Of a stretch of DNA of 64,000 nucleotides, positions 41,669 to 51,214 are shown piece after piece. Source of the stretch: CAYNWT01 sp964450955. GTDB taxonomy: Bacteria; Planctomycetota; Planctomycetia; Planctomycetales; Planctomycetaceae. The stretch is from NCBI GenBank assembly GCA_964450955.1, contig CAYVFI010000010.1, positions 94,696-158,695 on the forward strand, read 5' to 3'. The notes under the pieces were generated by a model, which did no database searches, had not been told where the DNA came from, and worked only from the letters and a program-made list of their open reading frames with translations. The translations under genes and the position numbers were made by a program. The number at the start of each line of letters is the position of its first letter. The first letter of the stretch is position 1.

Positions 41669-44278
41669 TTACTTGATTGGAGTGGTTTTTTTTTGCGAGA
41701 AGGTTGTCGGAACGTTTCCAAACCCACCGCCGCCACCAAGGCCACCGCCGCCCAGGCCACCGCCCTGGCCACCGCCACCAAGGCCACCACCGCCACCGCC
41801 GAGGCCACCGCCGCCTAAGCCACCGCCCTGGCCACCACCACCTGCACCACCACCGCCGTTCGGAGCGATCGGAATCGCCAGGTCGGCCACAGGATAGACG
41901 CGTGTTTGATAGTTGGCTTCGTCGTCGGCTTCGGCCTGAGTCGTGATGTACATGACCTCGTTCTTGATGAGGTAGGTCAGTGGTTCATCAACACCTTCAA
42001 GCTGTTCAAAGATAATCTTCATCGCACTCTTCAGTGAGATATCGCTAAGTTGAAGATCTTCGGCAACCGTGATGTCCTCCAGAGACTCAATCTGGAGTTC
42101 TTCCAAAGCAAGCCGGTCGGCGATGATAGGGAACCCATGCACTTCGGAGATGAAGTCCAATAGTGACTTCAGTGAGTCACCCCCCTGAACAGGTTCGGTA
42201 GGACCATCCAGTGCGCGTCGAATTCGACGGGCGGCTTCAGATTCTTTCGCCAGGTCAACTGATGACCAACGTTCAATACGCCGCAGTGACAAAGCGTTCC
42301 AAACTTCCGCCGCCGGATAGATTACCGGTGGCTCGTCCGGGAATGGAACGTGCGAACGTTCAACCTGATACAACGTCTCCAGGTATCGGTCCGCCCGCAA
42401 AGCCCGCAGACGGTAAGCCTTGTTAAGTTCATTCGCAGCAACCGCGTTGAACAGCGCTTGAGTCGCCGGACCATTGCCCGGGCGGAGGTCAATCGCAATA
42501 CGAGAGACAGACTCTGCCTCATCGTACGCGGCGTCGTCACCTTTTCGAGCGTCCACGAGATTTTGACGAACCGTCTCAATCAAAGTCTCAAGGCGTTCTT
42601 CTTCCAGCTTAAGGTCGGTAATCAGCCCCTCGCGTGCTTCATTCGCCGAAAGGCGACGCTGAGCAGCGGCTTCAGCCAATTCGTAGACCTGTCGAGCGGA
42701 CTGAACGCCGTACAAGGAGGACTTTAATCGTCGCATCATGTCCAGCCGAGCATCAGGGTCGATGTCCGTCGAAGCCTTTACAGTTTCGAGGACGTCTTTC
42801 AGCGTATTGATGGCCAGATCCGGCTCATCACGTTCTCGCCGCTCAACTTCACGCAGCGTTGCCTGCACCTGACGAGCCAGATACTCAGTCCGAACCCGAA
42901 CACGTTGCTCGACTGCGGAAATTGCGTCTTCATCACCCGGCCGAGCCGCACCCAGCTGGTCGTCTGCGGAAGAACCCGGAATTGCCAGTGGTTCAGACTG
43001 AAAAATCAGGCTGTCCTGAGTCGCAGGCGGAGTGATTGCCGGCGACGTTGGTGGAGTCGTCGGCAGTGGGGGCGCTTCGTCACCAACAGGTGGCAAATCC
43101 TGGAACGCCGCTCCGGGATCCTGGCCAGGAGGTGCCTCAGCCGGTGGATCCTGACCACCAACTGGCGGTGTGTTGTCCTGAGCACCAAACAGGTCGTCCT
43201 GGGCCATCGCGACCTGGACAGAGTTCCGCAGATCAAACTGACGTCGAGCGATCTGCAGCATCGAGTCCCCGGCAATGCCAAGACCAAGTCCATCAAACTG
43301 AGAGGCTCGGTTAAACAGACTCACCAAGACCCCGTTTCGTTTTTCAAATCGGCTCTCGCCAACGTTCATGCCAATCGTTGCTGCCTGTCCGTCTGCAGCC
43401 ACAACAGCAGCAGTCATTGAACCCGGAGCGAACAGTCCTTTACCAACGAACACCGTTTCACGATCACTACGAACGGGAACCGGATTGCTTGGGTAGATTT
43501 CTGCTGACTCAAGACCTTCCGGCATGCGAGTCATGTAGTTGACTGGATGGTGAGTAATCCGACCAAGCTGATAGCCGGCCACTGAAGCCGAATCGTCAAT
43601 GCGTCCGCGACCCTGGTCGCCAGTCACAATGCCACCGGTTTGAACGGCCAGGATACCCAGTAGCTCAAGGTCCCGGTTCGGGCCAACGGCGTAACTGTTA
43701 AAGACAACGCGCTGCTTGCGGCACTTTGTCGCCAGTTCGCGAAGACCGTCTGTCAAAATCAGGTTGGCAGTACTCAAACCATCGCCAATGTAGACGACTG
43801 AAGTCGGAGCACCGTTGCTGTTGTCCAAAACTGTGTTCAACGCACCTTCAAGGTTGGTGGCTCCCAAAGGAATTCGTTTCTTCAGGCGATCGACAGCAGT
43901 CTTTGCTTCGACAGAAGTCGCCGGAACGAAAGTCTTCGTCAACGCCTTTGCCTGAACGTCAACCGCGTAAAGTGAAACGCGGTCGGCCGTTTCGAAACGC
44001 TTCATCAGGTTGTCCAGAACCGACAACGCATGATCCCGGTGCTGACCAGCCTGACTTGCAGACGTATCAAAAAGAATCACGTGCTGGCGCGGCGTCGGAC
44101 CAATCCTGGTCTTCGGCTTCACCATTAAAGCGTAATAGTTAGAACCATCATCCGCGCGAAAAGCGTGGACCCTCGCAGATCCATCGACGTTCGAGGGGCC
44201 TTCCAGACCGAAGGCTGTTGATGTGACGGCCGCAGCCAGCATCAGGGAGAGAACTCTCCGTGTCCCGTTCAATGTCAT
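41669..44278 (-). CDS. Exported VWA domain protein with STN/secretin-like domain and glycine-rich tail
   Basis: 869 aa. Signal peptide (VLSLMLAAAVTSTAFG), then a VWA domain (about 60-230) with the MIDAS start HVILFDTSASQAG. A proline-rich linker (about 375-425, TPPVGGQDPPAEAPPG) follows, then a long helical region (about 450-720) and a small STN/secretin-N-like fold (about 735-800: LKSLLDFISEVHGFPIIADR, SLKSAMKIIFEQ, YLIKNEVMYITT). The tail is glycine-rich repeat (GGGGQGGGLGGGG...), ending FSQKKTTPIK. The A9 run in the last codons may shift ribosomes into the downstream DUF2135-like frame. Likely a surface or periplasmic assembly protein; function unknown. Confidence 0.85.
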   Translation of the reverse strand: MTLNGTRRVLSLMLAAAVTSTAFGLEGPSNVDGSARVHAFRADDGSNYYALMVKPKTRIGPTPRQHVILFDTSASQAGQHRDHALSVLDNLMKRFETADRVSLYAVDVQAKALTKTFVPATSVEAKTAVDRLKKRIPLGATNLEGALNTVLDNSNGAPTSVVYIGDGLSTANLILTDGLRELATKCRKQRVVFNSYAVGPNRDLELLGILAVQTGGIVTGDQGRGRIDDSASVAGYQLGRITHHPVNYMTRMPEGLESAEIYPSNPVPVRSDRETVFVGKGLFAPGSMTAAVVAADGQAATIGMNVGESRFEKRNGVLVSLFNRASQFDGLGLGIAGDSMLQIARRQFDLRNSVQVAMAQDDLFGAQDNTPPVGGQDPPAEAPPGQDPGAAFQDLPPVGDEAPPLPTTPPTSPAITPPATQDSLIFQSEPLAIPGSSADDQLGAARPGDEDAISAVEQRVRVRTEYLARQVQATLREVERRERDEPDLAINTLKDVLETVKASTDIDPDARLDMMRRLKSSLYGVQSARQVYELAEAAAQRRLSANEAREGLITDLKLEEERLETLIETVRQNLVDARKGDDAAYDEAESVSRIAIDLRPGNGPATQALFNAVAANELNKAYRLRALRADRYLETLYQVERSHVPFPDEPPVIYPAAEVWNALSLRRIERWSSVDLAKESEAARRIRRALDGPTEPVQGGDSLKSLLDFISEVHGFPIIADRLALEELQIESLEDITVAEDLQLSDISLKSAMKIIFEQLEGVDEPLTYLIKNEVMYITTQAEADDEANYQTRVYPVADLAIPIAPNGGGGAGGGGQGGGLGGGGLGGGGGGLGGGGQGGGLGGGGLGGGGGFGNVPTTFSQKKTTPIK
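41722..41865. repeat. Low-complexity glycine-codon repeat inside the VWA gene
   Basis: CCACCGCC/AAGGCCACCGCC units repeat across about 140 bases; on the coding (minus) strand they give GGGGLGGGGQGGGLGGGG. Two near-identical blocks of about 45-50 bases follow each other. Such repeats are prone to length change. Boundaries are approximate. Confidence 0.7.
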
Positions 44279-44739
44279 CAGACACTCCTAGGCGGGTGCA
44301 ATGGATATTGCGAAGTGAAACTTGGATCGGCCACGAAGACTTCGAGACCGCCGGACTCATAAGACAGGAAACGCAAAACGCAATGAGTCCACCAAGCATT
44401 CTACAGGGTGAATCGGCACTTCTCGAATAGAATTCTGCCCGAAATTGGCCATTCCTGCCGGTCGACAGGCTCCGGATTTCTCTTTTCGGTGCGTCTGGAA
44501 ATCGAATTAGAACCGCGAACCTTTCCCAAAACGACGCGGCTTCACTGACCCCCAATTACCTGGTTCCCCCCGCAATCGGCAGTTCTTAACGCTCCAAAGC
44601 CCTCCAGCAACAACTCCGACGACCTGCCCACGCTTTCACGCCACTCCGACTGGTTCACCCGCCAGCACCGTTCCGATGACCCAAATATCGGTCGCAGATT
44701 AGTGCGCCGATTGTTCTGAAGACTCGGGGCTGTTTCGAA
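44279..44739. other. Divergent intergenic region, no gene seen
   Basis: 461 bases between the divergent VWA gene and metalloprotease-like gene, so it must hold both promoters. The open frames inside are Arg/Ser/Gly-rich and do not look coding. I could not assign -10/-35 boxes, and saw no tRNA or strong hairpin. Confidence 0.55.
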
Positions 44740-46419
44740 ATGGCACCATCGCCGCACACTCCGACCAACACGCTCGCCACTCTGGCCACTCTGGCTCTGG
44801 TTGGAGCCTTTGTGGCCGCGAACCAATCGACACCGGCGATCTCCACAAATGTCTACGCAGTCGCAACGCCCCAACCGACTGTCTACCTACAGAACCCCGC
44901 AGGCCCAAGCCAAAAAGCCATCCTGGCGGTCACCAACATGGACCTAACAACAGCCCGTGTCGTGACGTTGACTCCGCTTCCCAAAACGCCCAACACCACA
45001 GCGACACTGACTGCGCTCTCCCCGACAAAACACTGCGGCCCGGCAAACCACTGCGGCCAGCCAACGGTCTCGCAACGGCGCTTACCTGCCCGACCAGAAC
45101 CGGCAAACCAGCCACCAGAGACCCGTCGATTTGTCGTGCATACCGGCGGCGGACCATTCAACGATCCGCGTTTCTTCCACGCCGTCCCCGCGCGATGCGT
45201 GGGCTTCAACGAATGCGTGGCTGTGTTCGCGCATCCTGCTGCCGACGCACCAACCGGAGATTCAGTCCAGCAACTTCTTAAAGTCTTCACCCAACAACAC
45301 GAACTCGTCGCGAACCTGTTTGGAACCCGCGCCGTTGACGTTGATGGCGACGGCCGGTTTTGTGTTCTGTTAGTCCCAAAGCCAGCACGGACACTGCCCA
45401 CCGCGTTTGTGCGACCCGCAGACTTCACCAACTCGGCAAGTTCAGACCTAAGCAACGCGGCCGACATGCTGTACTTGTCCTGCCAGCAAATGGAACCACA
45501 GCAACTTCGCACCCTGATTACTCACGAGTACGCTCACGCGATCTGCTGCAGTCTCCGGCCTGAGATCATGGAAGACGACTGGCTGCATGAAGCAATCGCC
45601 CATTTAACAGAACACCTGTGCGGATCGTCGCCGTCCAACGTGGACCACCGGATCAGTCGGTTCTTTGAGAACACTCACCGGTACCCGCTGGTTGTCCCCG
45701 ATTACTTCGCCGCCAACCTGTACCGCGAACACGGTTGCCGAGGAGCAACGGCAACCTTCCTGACCAGCGCCAACCGGCACCATTCCGGTGTCGACAGATT
45801 CATCCAAAAACTCGCCAATTCACCCACGACGGGCATTCAAAATATCACGGCCGCCACCGAGACTCGGTTCCCCGCGATCACGCGGCGCTGGACACAAGAC
45901 CTGCTGAAAACGAAGCCGCACACGTTGGGCGAGTTCGTCGTCCTTGGCCCAAAACCGACACCGCTCAATGACAAACCGTTGCGGGTAAGCGTCGCTCCAA
46001 CCGCAACGTTGTTTGTCGAACTGTCTGGTCCGGCCTATGAATTGACAACAGAAGGAACACGGCCGAGTCAGGCGACCATCCATGTGACCAGTGCTCAATC
46101 GTCGCTGCCAATTACGTCACTCACCCACAGCAATGGCGACATTGAGATCTCCATCGCCTGTCCCCACCAAACTCAGCGGGTCGTGTGCGGAGCGGAAATG
46201 GTCGTAAACGGCAGAAGCACATCGCTTGGACTACGAGAAGCACCTGAGCCGACCGAACCAGCAACCTTCCGCTTCAAACCACGTTCTCCATCGCGCGGGC
46301 CGATCACAATCAAAGCGTTTGCAGAATTGGCCGATGGAACCGTACTGACTGGCCGAAAAAGGCTCCCACCAGCACCGGTTCAACTGACAGTGAAGCCGGT
46401 AACTTTGGTGACGCAGTAG
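44740..46419 (+). CDS. HEYAH zinc-metalloprotease-like protein, exported
   Basis: 559 aa. N-terminal hydrophobic stretch (LATLATLALVGAFVAANQ) could be a signal peptide or anchor. The centre holds ITHEYAHAICC, an HExxH zinc motif, followed 20 or so residues later by WLHEAIAHLTEHL, where the Glu could be the third ligand, as in M30-like gluzincins. VDVDGDGRFCVLL before it is a calcium-like DxDxDG loop. The last 170 residues form a Ser/Thr-rich beta region. A secreted peptidase is likely; substrate unknown. The start lacks an obvious ribosome site. Confidence 0.75.
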   Translation: MAPSPHTPTNTLATLATLALVGAFVAANQSTPAISTNVYAVATPQPTVYLQNPAGPSQKAILAVTNMDLTTARVVTLTPLPKTPNTTATLTALSPTKHCGPANHCGQPTVSQRRLPARPEPANQPPETRRFVVHTGGGPFNDPRFFHAVPARCVGFNECVAVFAHPAADAPTGDSVQQLLKVFTQQHELVANLFGTRAVDVDGDGRFCVLLVPKPARTLPTAFVRPADFTNSASSDLSNAADMLYLSCQQMEPQQLRTLITHEYAHAICCSLRPEIMEDDWLHEAIAHLTEHLCGSSPSNVDHRISRFFENTHRYPLVVPDYFAANLYREHGCRGATATFLTSANRHHSGVDRFIQKLANSPTTGIQNITAATETRFPAITRRWTQDLLKTKPHTLGEFVVLGPKPTPLNDKPLRVSVAPTATLFVELSGPAYELTTEGTRPSQATIHVTSAQSSLPITSLTHSNGDIEISIACPHQTQRVVCGAEMVVNGRSTSLGLREAPEPTEPATFRFKPRSPSRGPITIKAFAELADGTVLTGRKRLPPAPVQLTVKPVTLVTQ

Positions 46420-46488
46420 CCCAACCGATTCCGAACGCAACGAAGGCGGGACATTTCGGCCCATCAGAACTCAGCCCCAGCCCCTTTT

Positions 46489-46956
46489 TTAGCGAGCCCG
46501 CAACAATTGGTCGCGCCGAGTGTAAAGCTTCTTCAGACGCTCGCGAGAATACAGCTTTACGACTCTGTCTTTGTAAGTCAGACGCCCCTTGCTGTCCGTC
46601 CCGAGATGCGGAAACACATCCGGACTTGCGCGGCCTGCGTACAATGCGGCGAAGGTTTCCGGGTCCACACCGCGGTCTTCTTCAAGATCCTTGACCGCGT
46701 CAACACCGCCGTAAGCGATGGCAAACGAATTGGCTCCGTCAACAACTGACGTGTACTTGCCCTCGCCCTCAAGAGCCGTCGCGATCTCACCCAACTTCTG
46801 GTGAAGCAACTGCAGGTTCGTGATGGTCTCGCGTTCGTACCCGGTCTGGCTGACAGCTTGCGCGTGCAGCGCAGTTGGTTGTGGGTGAAAGAAAGCACCC
46901 AGCCCGTAACCAAGAACAAGAATCGTAAGACTGCTGATGAGTCGTGACCGCTGCAT
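46489..46956 (-). CDS. Exported hypothetical protein
   Basis: 155 aa from the ATG at 46956 (GGAG 7 bases upstream); a longer frame to 47091 is Arg/Ser-rich and unlikely. A hydrophobic N terminus (LISSLTILVLGYGLGAFF) ending in ALHAQA looks like a signal peptide. The rest is helical and charged: ERETITNLQLLHQKLGEIATAL, GGVDAVKDLEEDRGVDPETFAALYAGRA, then YKDRVVKLYSRERLKKLYTRRD. No family recognised. Confidence 0.75.
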   Translation of the reverse strand: MQRSRLISSLTILVLGYGLGAFFHPQPTALHAQAVSQTGYERETITNLQLLHQKLGEIATALEGEGKYTSVVDGANSFAIAYGGVDAVKDLEEDRGVDPETFAALYAGRASPDVFPHLGTDSKGRLTYKDRVVKLYSRERLKKLYTRRDQLLRAR

Positions 46957-47111
46957 AGAACTTCTCCGAACCGCCGAATGACAGCCAATGAATGGCCCTC
47001 TATCGTGCGCGGCGGTAGAGACAGATGCAAGACGATTACTGTTCGCGCGGCGAAACGCAGTCGTCAAACGTTGGACCAGGCAAACCTGCAAGGCCTAACG
47101 CGTGGTACGCA

Positions 47112-47300
47112 TTATGCAGCTTTGTTCATCGTTTCCGCATTGCGACGTGCGGTGGTCAGGATCTGCTTACGAGCGTTTTCCTGCTGCTTTCCGCGGTTAC
47201 CTACGTAGAAACTCATGACCATCATGAATCCGCAAACAACAAACGCAACAGCACAACCCATCAGGGCAACTTGATCGTCGGAGAACGCGGAAAAGTCCAT
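47112..47300 (-). CDS. Small membrane protein, hypothetical
   Basis: 62 aa from the ATG at 47300 (a longer frame to 47384 has no ribosome site). MDFSAFSDDQVALMG, a membrane helix (CAVAFVVCGFMMVMSFYVG) and a basic, helical tail (NRGKQQENARKQILTTARRN). No family recognised; size and layout resemble small cytoplasmic-membrane anchors. Confidence 0.6.
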   Translation of the reverse strand: MDFSAFSDDQVALMGCAVAFVVCGFMMVMSFYVGNRGKQQENARKQILTTARRNAETMNKAA

Positions 47301-47695
47301 GTTATGCCTCACAGCTCGAAACGGAACGGATGTCGTCGCTGTCATCCATGACTCACGATCTCGCACTAAAAGTGTTGTCGGCATGGTTCCCCGATACGCT
47401 TCACGCCACGCTTAACTTGTTAACAACGCAGGCGAGGGCACAACGGTTCACAACTCTCAGCACGATCAGCGCTTTGTGCGCGAATTAATTGCGTGGTCCG
47501 GCTGGGTAAACCGCACGGGTCAGCAAATGCAGGTACGCGCACCTGGCAACCTACGGAACCGGCGACGCCCGGCGAAGAAAGTGCAGCTTGATTGGCGTCG
47601 AAGCAGCGCTGGAAGTCCGCTACACAAGTCTGCACCGCCGCTGGGTTCGCGCTAACGCTGGCCGGGCAAGGTGGCAAATGACTGCTGGGTGGACT
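47301..47695. other. Intergenic stretch, no gene seen
   Basis: 395 bases between the small membrane gene and the last gene of the ATP-grasp/alpha-E cluster. Open frames of up to 85 codons are Cys/Pro/Arg-rich and have no start site. No tRNA or T-tracted hairpin seen. Confidence 0.55.
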
Positions 47696-48571
47696 TCAAT
47701 CCCCGATTGGCGAAACGCTGACACCGATTTTCATTTTGTGTTGGCCGCCGCCAATGAAGACGCCGCGAAGCGGCGGGATGTCGGTGTAGTCTCGAGCCCA
47801 CGCAACCGTGACGTGGTCGTCGTTGGTCAGTGTGTCGTTAGTGGGGTCGGCGTCAATCCAGCCAAGAGTCGGGCAGTATGCGGACAGCCAGGCGTGCGAC
47901 GCGTCGGCCCCGATCATGTCGCGCCGGTCGGGCACGTTGCCGGTTCTGACGTACCCGCTGACGTAGCGAGCCGGGATGCCCAGCGAACGCAGCATCGCAA
48001 TCTGAACGTGCGCAAAATCCTGGCACACGCCTTTCTTGTGTTCAAACACGTGTTCGACGGGAGTCGAAATTGTGGTGGCTCGCGGGTCGTAGGTGAATTC
48101 GGTGTGGATACGGTGGGTCAGTGCGACCAGCGATTCCAGAACCGTCCGCCCAGGTTGAAAATCCTGCGCGGCGTACGCGGCGAATTCCGGAGAGGTTCGA
48201 ACCAGGCGGGACGAAAACAGGTATTGATATTCTTGTAACCGGGCTGCGGCGCCAGACCTGACCTGGTCTCTGGCCTGTTCCCAGGCTTTCGATGGAACCG
48301 ATTGACGGTCGGGAGTCGCCACAACCGCGACACTTTCAGACTGCACAACCAGTCGTTCGTAGCCTTCACTAAACGAGAGATGAGCCACATGGTTGCCAAA
48401 GGTATCCTCTCGCCAGCTTATCGTTGACGGTTCGGGAGAGATGGACAACTTGTGATCAACGATCTCCTGAGTCTCCGTGTCGCGCGGTCGCAGCCATGCT
48501 TGATTGTGGCAAACAGACACGCGCGAGTCGGCGCTGTATTCGGTTGTGTGGGCGACTCGGTATCGCGTCAT
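47696..48571 (-). CDS. Transglutaminase-like protein, standalone (last gene of the cluster)
   Basis: 291 aa, no signal. The N-terminal beta domain (YRVAHTTEYSADSRVSVCHNQ) is the Bact_transglu_N type, followed by the transglutaminase core: catalytic Cys in KKGVCQDFAHVQIAMLRSLGI, His in GADASHAWLSAYCP and Asp in IDADPTND. Such proteins cleave or exchange peptide bonds. The start overlaps the stop of the ATP-grasp/alpha-E fusion gene by 4 bases, so the two are coupled. It is the second transglutaminase of the cluster, without the DUF2126 part. Confidence 0.93.
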   Translation of the reverse strand: MTRYRVAHTTEYSADSRVSVCHNQAWLRPRDTETQEIVDHKLSISPEPSTISWREDTFGNHVAHLSFSEGYERLVVQSESVAVVATPDRQSVPSKAWEQARDQVRSGAAARLQEYQYLFSSRLVRTSPEFAAYAAQDFQPGRTVLESLVALTHRIHTEFTYDPRATTISTPVEHVFEHKKGVCQDFAHVQIAMLRSLGIPARYVSGYVRTGNVPDRRDMIGADASHAWLSAYCPTLGWIDADPTNDTLTNDDHVTVAWARDYTDIPPLRGVFIGGGQHKMKIGVSVSPIGD

Positions 48572-51099
48572 GGCGACTGTGGTCCCTCGTCAGAGATTTG
48601 ACGGAGATCCCCCGAGTGAACCAGATACGTGCGCGTGATTTGTTCGGCGACGGCATCCACTTCGGCCAAAACGTCGTTTAGGAAACCACTGAGTTCAACG
48701 GACGGATTGGCACACAGTGTGTGGACGTCGGCGAGTTCAATTTTGTGCACACAGGTCAGCATGTGTCGCTGTTCCGGAGTCTTGCCGGCTTGTCCCGATT
48801 CGCGCGGCAGCCGGCGAATGTGGTCGCTAAGAGCGTGAATCTGCGCGGACAACGAAGCAGGGTTGGTTTCGTCGCACAGCAGTAAGTCCATAAGCGGAGC
48901 CATTCGCACGGACGACAGATACCGCGATCGGTAAGTGATGCGGCAATCAAAAATATCCACGAGGGAACCAAAAATCGCGTTGGATGTTTTAGGGTCGGCT
49001 GAATTCACGACCGTGTGTTCAAACAGTCCCGCAATCCAGTGGCAGCGTTCGACTCGACGGCCCATATCCAGAAATTGCCACGCCGGGCCGCGGACCATGC
49101 CGTCCTGAATCAGACCAATGCAACCGGCCAAACCCAACAGCAACCGATCCAGTGATTCGATCGCGCTGGAAAGTGTATTGGCAGATTCACCCAGCACGAA
49201 CTCAGAATTCTGCAGTCGAATGCTGCGCCAGGTGTCGTTTGAAATTCGGTCGCGGACCAGTGAGGCCAGACGGAAAATTTCGTCAACCGTGCAACGCAGG
49301 CTGTTGCCTTCAGTCCGGTCGAAAATGGATTCCGGCAGCGCGCTTTCCAGGGGTTGTAGTTTGGTTGACGATTCCGGTTCGGCGTAGCCGGCGTCCAGAA
49401 CGCCATCGCTGGACAACGCTCGCAGCAGGCCCTGCATTTCTGGTTGGTCGCTGATATCGTCTTCGCCGGCCAGCAGCCCGGCGACGGTTCGCAGAAGCCT
49501 TGCTGCGTTGCCGGCGCGATCCAGTTGACGTCCGAGCCAAAACAGGTTGTCAGCCGATCGACTTGGTAGCTGTGATGACGCGCGGACAAGTGGGATGGTC
49601 TCGTTGTTGGGCGTCAGTAATGTTTCATCCCCGGCGGGGCGAGTCCCAATGACCCACGCGTCCTTGCTAAAATCGCCGGCCGACATGGACAGTTCCATGG
49701 GTTTCGTGGTGGGGGCAACCCGAACCAGTGCGCCCGGCATCGTCTTGTACTTCCTGCCCGCTCGAACCGCGAAAGCACGTAAGGCAATATGGCCGCTGGC
49801 AATTCCGTCGGCTTTCCAAACGGGCGCGGCAGAGCGGACTATTTTTTCCTGAGCGACAAAGCGAACCGGGTCGGCTTCGACGCGGGCCTGCAGTTGTTCG
49901 CGTTCTGACTTTGACAGGGTACTGACAATGAACTCGTCGCTGCCAGAACTGCTAAACGATGGCTTGATGACCAGGTCTTTAAACCGGTCCAGGACAAACT
50001 TGAGTTGCGTCGGATCGCCGCACCACCACGTCGCGATAGACGGTATCCTGAGATCTTCGCCCAGCAGGTGCTGGCACAACTTTGGTAGGAACGCCATGAA
50101 CACAGGCGTCTCAACAATTCTGGAACCGGGCGTGTTGACCATCGCAACATTGCCCGCGCGAACGGCCTGCAGGAGACCGGGAACTCCGTGCGGCGACGCA
50201 CCGCCAAGTTCGACCGGGTCTGTGAAGCCTTCCGGGTTCCGTCGCCAGATGACATCAATCGGCAGCAGTCCGCCCAGGGTCTTCAGTGCGACGTGATCGT
50301 TACGAACTGCAAGGTCGCCGCCTTCAACCAGAAAAAACCCAAGGTACCGCGCCAGCAGTTGGTCTTCGAAGTAACCGGGTGTTGCGGGACCAGGACTTAA
50401 CAACGCGATGCGGGGATTTTCAGTTGACCGCGGCGCCATCGCTTCAAACGACGATCGCAATCGGTTGAAGAACGGTGCGAGCCGCTGAATGTTTAGCCGC
50501 TTGATGAGACGCGGCATACTTCGCGATGCCACCATTCGGTGTTCCAACGCATAGCCGGCTCCATCAGCTACGTCGGTACGGTCGGCCATCACCCACCAAT
50601 GTCCGCCCGGCGCGCGAGCGAGTTCCGCTGCGTAGTAGTGGAGTCGCGGTTGATCGTCCGCGACAAGATTGTGGAACGCCCGGATGTAACCGGGGTGGCC
50701 AAACAGAATTTCTGCCGGTAGTTCGCCCGACTTAATGAGTTCCTGAGTTCCGTAAAGATCACGAACGACCGTGTCCAGTAGTCTGGCTCGCTGGTCGATG
50801 GCGGCGGATATCGTCTCGCCATCCTCGGGGCTCATCATGAACGGCAGCAGGTCCAACTGCCACGGACGTTGAGTCGCCTCTGAGTCATCAAAGACCTTAA
50901 ACGTAACACCGTTCTCACTTAGCAACTGCTGCGCGGTCCAGGCGCGTTCGTTGAGTTCGTCAAGTGTCTGGGCGTTGACGACATCCACAAAGTCCTGCCA
51001 GTGCGCGCGGATTTTCGTGCCGTCTGAGAGTTCGTCGAAGGCCGAACTCTCAGCAGAGTAAGATTCGAATATCTGCTCGTTGATGGAGCTTTGCGACAT
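48568..51099 (-). CDS. Circularly permuted ATP-grasp fused to alpha-E domain
   Basis: 843 aa from the ATG at 51099 (an upstream in-frame start at 51144 adds a weak leader). Residues about 20-480 are the type 2 circularly permuted ATP-grasp (DUF404/407): ILFGHPGYIRAFHNL, ALLSPGPATPGYFEDQLLARYLG, DRFKDLVIKPSFSSSGSDEF, and the ALRAFAVRAGRKYKTMPGALVRVA end. From about 520 an alpha-E (DUF403) helical domain follows, beginning SADNLFWLGRQLDRAGNAARLL. The same pair is encoded as two genes at 55625-57055 and 54581-55558. ATP-grasp family members ligate amino acids to carboxylates; with alpha-E they are predicted to make a peptide or peptide tag. Confidence 0.92.
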   Translation of the reverse strand: MSQSSINEQIFESYSAESSAFDELSDGTKIRAHWQDFVDVVNAQTLDELNERAWTAQQLLSENGVTFKVFDDSEATQRPWQLDLLPFMMSPEDGETISAAIDQRARLLDTVVRDLYGTQELIKSGELPAEILFGHPGYIRAFHNLVADDQPRLHYYAAELARAPGGHWWVMADRTDVADGAGYALEHRMVASRSMPRLIKRLNIQRLAPFFNRLRSSFEAMAPRSTENPRIALLSPGPATPGYFEDQLLARYLGFFLVEGGDLAVRNDHVALKTLGGLLPIDVIWRRNPEGFTDPVELGGASPHGVPGLLQAVRAGNVAMVNTPGSRIVETPVFMAFLPKLCQHLLGEDLRIPSIATWWCGDPTQLKFVLDRFKDLVIKPSFSSSGSDEFIVSTLSKSEREQLQARVEADPVRFVAQEKIVRSAAPVWKADGIASGHIALRAFAVRAGRKYKTMPGALVRVAPTTKPMELSMSAGDFSKDAWVIGTRPAGDETLLTPNNETIPLVRASSQLPSRSADNLFWLGRQLDRAGNAARLLRTVAGLLAGEDDISDQPEMQGLLRALSSDGVLDAGYAEPESSTKLQPLESALPESIFDRTEGNSLRCTVDEIFRLASLVRDRISNDTWRSIRLQNSEFVLGESANTLSSAIESLDRLLLGLAGCIGLIQDGMVRGPAWQFLDMGRRVERCHWIAGLFEHTVVNSADPKTSNAIFGSLVDIFDCRITYRSRYLSSVRMAPLMDLLLCDETNPASLSAQIHALSDHIRRLPRESGQAGKTPEQRHMLTCVHKIELADVHTLCANPSVELSGFLNDVLAEVDAVAEQITRTYLVHSGDLRQISDEGPQSP

Positions 51100-51214
51100 A
51101 TTTGGAAGAGGGTTGGTCTGTTGAAATGGTAGTGGACGTGGCAACGAGTCTCTTCACGTTGGAAGAGCCGCGTGACTGTGATGACTAGTCGCCTCGACCA
51201 CACGAATCTGGATT

